NCBI GenBank assembly: GCA_903889605.1
Contig: CAISYK010000583.1
Location: 1 to 8,604, forward strand
DNA: 8,604 bases
Origin: an uncultured Bacteroidota bacterium
Lineage (GTDB): Bacteria > Bacteroidota > Bacteroidia > 2-12-FULL-35-15
Direction of reading: 5' to 3'
Part shown: piece by piece, positions 4,825-8,604 of the stretch
How the letters are laid out: every line of letters starts with the position of its first letter
How positions within the stretch are numbered: position 1 is the first letter of the stretch
Position numbers and translations under genes: made by a program
Notes under the pieces: model-generated
What the model saw: only the letters and a program-made list of their open reading frames with translations
What the model was told of the DNA's origin: nothing
The model's database searches: none

Positions 4825-4914
4825 GTGAAATATAAAATCAGACCCACCACACCTCTCCTTTTGCATGGAGATGATTTGGGTGAGGCCTCTAAAATTGGCT
4901 ATTTTACATTTCAC
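4825..4914. repeat. Inverted-repeat element, MITE/REP-like (degenerate)
   Basis: GTGAAATATAAAAT (4825-4838) and ATTTTACATTTCAC (4901-4914) are 14-bp terminal inverted repeats with one mismatch. Between them, CACC and TCTCC (4850-4858) face GGAGA (4867-4871) and GGTG (4879-4882), giving an imperfect internal hairpin. The C/T-rich then G-rich core resembles intergenic palindromic repeats that I recall as common in Bacteroidota. It looks like a decayed copy; no transposase and no clear target duplication are seen. Confidence 0.5.
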
Positions 4915-4943
4915 ATTAGTATTATAGGCCTATAAACAGTGAG

Positions 4944-4969
4944 TTTGTAAGATAAAAACACTAACTTTG
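4944..4969 (+). promoter_or_regulatory. Promoter of ileS
   Basis: TAACTTTG (4962-4969) is an exact TAnnTTTG -7 box, 35 nt before the ATG at 5005. TTTG at 4944-4947 could be the -33 element but is only 14 bp upstream, shorter than usual. No T-box leader is visible; the leader would be about 25-30 nt. Confidence 0.6.
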
Positions 4970-5004
4970 CAATCCTTTTTCAAAATAAGAATCACAAAAC
5001 TACT

Positions 5005-8000
5005 ATGAGTAAAAAATATAAAACATATACAAGTCTCAACCTTTCGCAAACTGCAAAAGACATACAAAAAACCTGGGATAAGAATAATACATTTGAAAAA
5101 TCCATCACTTCGCGTGAAGGAAAAACTCCTTTTGTATTTTATGAAGGTCCCCCGAGTGCAAACGGATTGCCAGGTATTCACCATGTGATGGCTCGTTCAA
5201 TAAAAGATATTTTCTGCCGTTTCAAAACTCAAAAAGGATTTCAGGTAAAACGTAAAGCGGGCTGGGATACCCACGGATTACCAATAGAATTAAGTGTTGA
5301 GAAAACTTTAGGAATTACAAAAGAAGACATCGGCACAAAAATATCCGTTGAACAATACAATATTGAATGCCGTAAAGATGTAATGAAATACACCGATGTT
5401 TGGGCTGATGTAACTGCAAAAATGGGCTATTGGGTTGATATGGAACATCCTTACATTACTTATGAAAGCAAATATATTGAATCTGTTTGGTGGTTATTAA
5501 ATAACTTATATGCTAAAGGAGCTGTCTATAAAGGATTTACCATACAGCCGTATTCTCCTGCTGCCGGAACAGGTTTATCTACGCATGAACTTAACCAGCC
5601 GGGGTGTTATAAAGATGTTAAGGATAGGACAGCAACTGTGATGTTTAAATTTAATCCAAATCAGATTATAAAACGAGACAGCCATAGTTCTATAAAAATG
5701 AATGTTGGTGAATCGTGGTCGGAAGACGCTTATATATTAGCTTGGACAACGACCCCTTGGACATTGCCTTCCAACACGGCCTTAGCTGTTGGGAAAAAGA
5801 TAAAATATGTTTCTGTTAAAACCTATAATCCATTTACATACAATAAAATTACAGTAATTATTGCTAAAGAATTATTAGGGAAATATTTCTCTGAAAAAAA
5901 TGCGGAACTGAAATTAGAGAGTTTTAATGCCGGTGATAAAAATATTCCATTTGAAATTGAACGTGAATACGATGGCATTGAACTAGAAGGATTACGCTAT
6001 GAACAACTAATGCCATTCGCCAAGCCAACTGATGGCGATGCATTCAGGGTTATCCTTGGCGATTTCGTAACCACATCCGATGGTACAGGAATAGTACACA
6101 TCGCGCCAAGCTTTGGTGCTGACGACTTTAGAGTTGCTAAACAAAACGGAATCGGCTCATTAACATTGGTGGACAGACGCGGTAAATTTTTACCTGAAAT
6201 AAAAGACGGAGTGTTTTTATATGGTGAAGAATATGTTAAAGAAGCTTATTTAACTAATGCTGAGAAGGAAATCGAATTTCAAAATCAGAAGAAAGTTTTA
6301 GAAGCGACCGGAAAAATAAAAGAGTTAAAAGCTTATTTGAGCGTTGATGAACGCATCGTTTTAAAGCTTCAGGAAGAGGGAAAACTCTTTAAAAAAGAAA
6401 CCTACGAACACAGTTATCCGCATTGCTGGAGAACTAATAAGCCTGTATTGTATTACCCTTTAGACAGCTGGTTTATTAAAACAACTGCCTACAAAGAGCG
6501 GATGATTGAGTTGAATAAAACCATCAACTGGAAGCCGGAATCTACTGGTACAGGACGTTTTGGCAATTGGCTGGAAAATCTGAACGATTGGAATTTATCA
6601 CGTTCCCGCTTTTGGGGTATTCCAATCCCTATCTGGACAAGCGAAGATAAAACAGAACAAATATGCATCAGTTCTGCCGGAGAATTAAAAAAAGAAATTG
6701 AAAATGCTGTTGCAAAAGGTTTTATGCAAAGCAATCCGCTTGATGCGTTTACTCCCGGCGACAATAGTGATGAAAATTATCACACATTTGATCTCCACAA
6801 ACCGTATGCTGATTTAATTTTCCTGGAACGCGGCGGCAAAAAGCTTTTCCGCGAACCTGATTTAATTGATGTTTGGTTTGACTCAGGCGCAATGCCTTAT
6901 GCACAGCTGCATTACCCGTTTGAGAACAAAGAGCTGATAGATGAAAAAACATATTTCCCGGCCGACTTTATTGCCGAAGGTGTTGATCAGACACGCGGCT
7001 GGTTTTTTACGCTTCACGCGATTGGGACTATGTGCTTTGATTCTGTTGCTTTCAAAAACGTGGTGAGCAATGGTTTGGTATTAGATAAGAACGGTTTAAA
7101 AATGAGCAAGAGTTTAGGTAATTCTGTTAACCCGTTTGAAACTATTGAAAAATACGGACCGGATGCTACACGCTGGTATATGATTACCAATGCTGCTCCA
7201 TGGGACAATTTAAAATTTGATCTTGAAGGAATAGGAGAGGTGCAGCGCAGGTTTTTCGGTACACTTCATAATACATATTCGTTTTTTGCATTGTATGCGA
7301 ATGTTGACGGTTTCACCTATTCAGAAGCCGAGATTCCATTGACTGAACGTGCTGAAATTGACCGCTGGATCTTGTCAGAACTTAATTCATTGATCAAAAA
7401 AGTGGATGAGGCATATTCAGATTATGAACCTCATCGTGCAGGAAGGTATATCGAGGATTTTGTAGATGAACATTTAAGTAACTGGTATGTTCGTTTATGC
7501 CGCAGGCGCTTCTGGAAAGGAGATTATTCTGGAGATAAAATTGCAGCTTACCAGACTTTATACCGCTGTATGGAAGTGGTTGCACAGCTTTCAGCGCCAA
7601 TTGCTCCCTTTTTTATGGATAGATTGTTTTCTGATTTGAATTCTATAACACGCCGCGACAGAGCAGAATCAATACATTTAAGTGATTTCCCAGTTTCTGA
7701 TACCTTCCTGATTGATAAAAATTTGGAAGATCGTATGGAACTTGCACAAAAAATTTCCTCAATGGTTTTATCGATACGTAAAAAGGAAAATATCCGTGTG
7801 CGTCAGCCATTAAATAAAATTCAAATTCCGGTATTGGATGATTCTTTCAAAAATAAAATTGAAGCAGTGCAGGATTTGATATTGTCAGAAGTTAATGTAA
7901 AGAGTATTGAATTTGTTGATGAATCAACTGCCTCCATAACTAAGAATTTGAAATTAAATTTCAAAACACTTGGTAAAAAATGCGGAAAGAATATGAAGGC

Positions 8001-8472
8001 TGTACAAACTTTTGCCAATGAAAATGCACAAGCCGTTATTTCGGGTATTGAAAAAACAGGAAAATTCGAGATCAGGATTGATGCTGAAGTTATTGAATTA
8101 GAAAGTGAAGATGTAGAAATAATACCTGTAGATATTCCAGGTTGGAAGGTAGCTAATTCTGGCCAATTAACCGTTGCGCTGGATGTAACAATAACTTCTG
8201 AGCTTAGAGAAGAAGGCCTAGCACGAGAATTGGTAAACAGGATTCAAAATCTTCGAAAAGAAAGTAATTTGGACGTTACGGACAGAATTGATGTTAAAAT
8301 TCAGAGAAATTCTGCTATAAATGCTGCTATCAACAATAATTTGAACTATATTTGCACCGAAATTTTGGCTTCGTCGCTGGAACTTGTCGATACTTTGGCA
8401 TCTAAAATGGGCTCTGAAATTGAATTAGACGAAGAAACAAAGACCCTAATTACCATTACTAAATTAAACTAA
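5005..8472 (+). CDS. ileS: Isoleucine-tRNA ligase
   Basis: This 1155-aa cytoplasmic class I enzyme charges tRNA-Ile with isoleucine using ATP. The signature region is PPSANGLPGIHH (49-60), in which the canonical HxGH is replaced by GIHH, a form I recall as normal for Bacteroidota IleRS. AGWDTHGLP (85-93) follows. The CP1 editing domain carries TTTPWTLPSN (248-257) and GTGIVHIAP...DDF (360-375), with D373/D374 at the editing Asp position. LSRSRFWGIPIP, DVWFDSGAMPY and GVDQTRGWFF complete the catalytic fold, and KMSKS is at 699-703. The anticodon-binding helical domain and a long C-terminal extension follow. The length suits the long IleRS type seen in this phylum, against about 940 aa in E. 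coli. The start ATG follows a -7 box and an A-rich leader. A Lys/Ala-rich gene starts 11 nt after the stop. Confidence 0.98.
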   Translation: MSKKYKTYTSLNLSQTAKDIQKTWDKNNTFEKSITSREGKTPFVFYEGPPSANGLPGIHHVMARSIKDIFCRFKTQKGFQVKRKAGWDTHGLPIELSVEKTLGITKEDIGTKISVEQYNIECRKDVMKYTDVWADVTAKMGYWVDMEHPYITYESKYIESVWWLLNNLYAKGAVYKGFTIQPYSPAAGTGLSTHELNQPGCYKDVKDRTATVMFKFNPNQIIKRDSHSSIKMNVGESWSEDAYILAWTTTPWTLPSNTALAVGKKIKYVSVKTYNPFTYNKITVIIAKELLGKYFSEKNAELKLESFNAGDKNIPFEIEREYDGIELEGLRYEQLMPFAKPTDGDAFRVILGDFVTTSDGTGIVHIAPSFGADDFRVAKQNGIGSLTLVDRRGKFLPEIKDGVFLYGEEYVKEAYLTNAEKEIEFQNQKKVLEATGKIKELKAYLSVDERIVLKLQEEGKLFKKETYEHSYPHCWRTNKPVLYYPLDSWFIKTTAYKERMIELNKTINWKPESTGTGRFGNWLENLNDWNLSRSRFWGIPIPIWTSEDKTEQICISSAGELKKEIENAVAKGFMQSNPLDAFTPGDNSDENYHTFDLHKPYADLIFLERGGKKLFREPDLIDVWFDSGAMPYAQLHYPFENKELIDEKTYFPADFIAEGVDQTRGWFFTLHAIGTMCFDSVAFKNVVSNGLVLDKNGLKMSKSLGNSVNPFETIEKYGPDATRWYMITNAAPWDNLKFDLEGIGEVQRRFFGTLHNTYSFFALYANVDGFTYSEAEIPLTERAEIDRWILSELNSLIKKVDEAYSDYEPHRAGRYIEDFVDEHLSNWYVRLCRRRFWKGDYSGDKIAAYQTLYRCMEVVAQLSAPIAPFFMDRLFSDLNSITRRDRAESIHLSDFPVSDTFLIDKNLEDRMELAQKISSMVLSIRKKENIRVRQPLNKIQIPVLDDSFKNKIEAVQDLILSEVNVKSIEFVDESTASITKNLKLNFKTLGKKCGKNMKAVQTFANENAQAVISGIEKTGKFEIRIDAEVIELESEDVEIIPVDIPGWKVANSGQLTVALDVTITSELREEGLARELVNRIQNLRKESNLDVTDRIDVKIQRNSAINAAINNNLNYICTEILASSLELVDTLASKMGSEIELDEETKTLITITKLN

Positions 8473-8483
8473 CATCAACAAAA

Positions 8484-8604
8484 ATGGCAAAAAAAGCGCA
8501 AAAAGGAAAACCAGCAAAAAAAGCTGCTGTACCTGCTAAAAAGGCTGCTCCTAAAAAAGCCGCTAAACCTGCTAAAAATATTGTTAAAAAAGCAGCTCCT
8601 AAAA
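8484..8604 (+). CDS. Lys/Ala-rich protein, N-terminal part (possible DksA/TraR family)
   Basis: Only the first 40 codons are in the window; the gene runs off the right edge. The visible part is a low-complexity basic tail with repeated PAKKAA and APKKAA units, like eukaryotic histone H1 or bacterial Hc1-type tails, which would bind DNA or RNA. It begins 11 nt after ileS and is probably co-transcribed. Known from my recollection: in many Bacteroidota ileS is followed by a DksA/TraR-type zinc-finger protein, often with such a basic N-terminal tail, and then lspA. The zinc finger would lie beyond the edge, so that identity is inference. A free-standing histone-like protein is the alternative. 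Confidence 0.75.
   Translation, partial: MAKKAQKGKPAKKAAVPAKKAAPKKAAKPAKNIVKKAAPK

Larger units (their letters stand above)
4601..5004. other. 404-bp intergenic region before ileS
   Basis: No gene is visible on either strand. It holds interleaved inverted repeats (4672-4709), a small hairpin with a T-run (4750-4769), a 90-bp inverted-repeat element (4825-4914) and the ileS promoter. The length is generous for this genome and may reflect remnants of decayed repeats. Confidence 0.6.

Overview
The window looks like a chromosomal segment of a member of the Bacteroidota (class not resolvable from this sequence; a Chitinophagia, Sphingobacteriia or Cytophagia relative would fit). Reasons: AT-rich DNA, almost no Shine-Dalgarno sequences, several promoters with the Bacteroidota -7 box TAnnTTTG, a long (1155 aa) IleRS with the PGIHH form of the HIGH motif, and a Lys/Ala-rich reading frame starting 11 nt after ileS.

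Left part (1 to about 2598): an accessory segment that I read as the end of an integrated mobile element. It abuts the 3' end of a tRNA-Arg(ACG) gene, the classical attachment site of tyrosine-recombinase elements. It carries a small protein with an N-terminal helix-turn-helix and a minimal HUH-type Rep/relaxase-like domain (181-756); a 91-aa unknown protein; a 52-aa coiled-coil micro-gene overlapping it (1039-1197); a repeat- and palindrome-rich non-coding stretch (1198-1469) that could be an origin or an RNA; a strong bidirectional terminator (1470-1510); two leftward small genes (59 aa, and a 52-aa zinc-ribbon membrane protein); and a divergent Xre-type regulator whose promoter carries two tandem 20-bp repeats. 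A second, unrelated tandem 20-bp repeat (GTACCCA motif) lies between the regulator and the tRNA, where integrase arm sites would be expected. No integrase is in the window, so it should lie to the left if the element is complete.

Right part (2599-8604): ordinary chromosomal genes. These are the tRNA-Arg with its own terminator and promoter, a divergently transcribed SPFH/band-7 membrane protein with two tandem terminators, a Crp/Fnr-family regulator without Fe-S cysteines, a 404-bp intergenic region with a degenerate inverted-repeat element, ileS, and the first 40 codons of a histone-H1-like, Lys/Ala-rich protein that may be a DksA/TraR-family protein.

Functionally, the accessory genes suggest a replication/regulation module: Rep-like protein, nearby candidate origin, and an autoregulated divergent switch. 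The core genes are housekeeping. The most interesting items are the HTH-HUH fusion, the pair of 20-bp repeat arrays, and three small genes of under 60 codons between 1039 and 1894.
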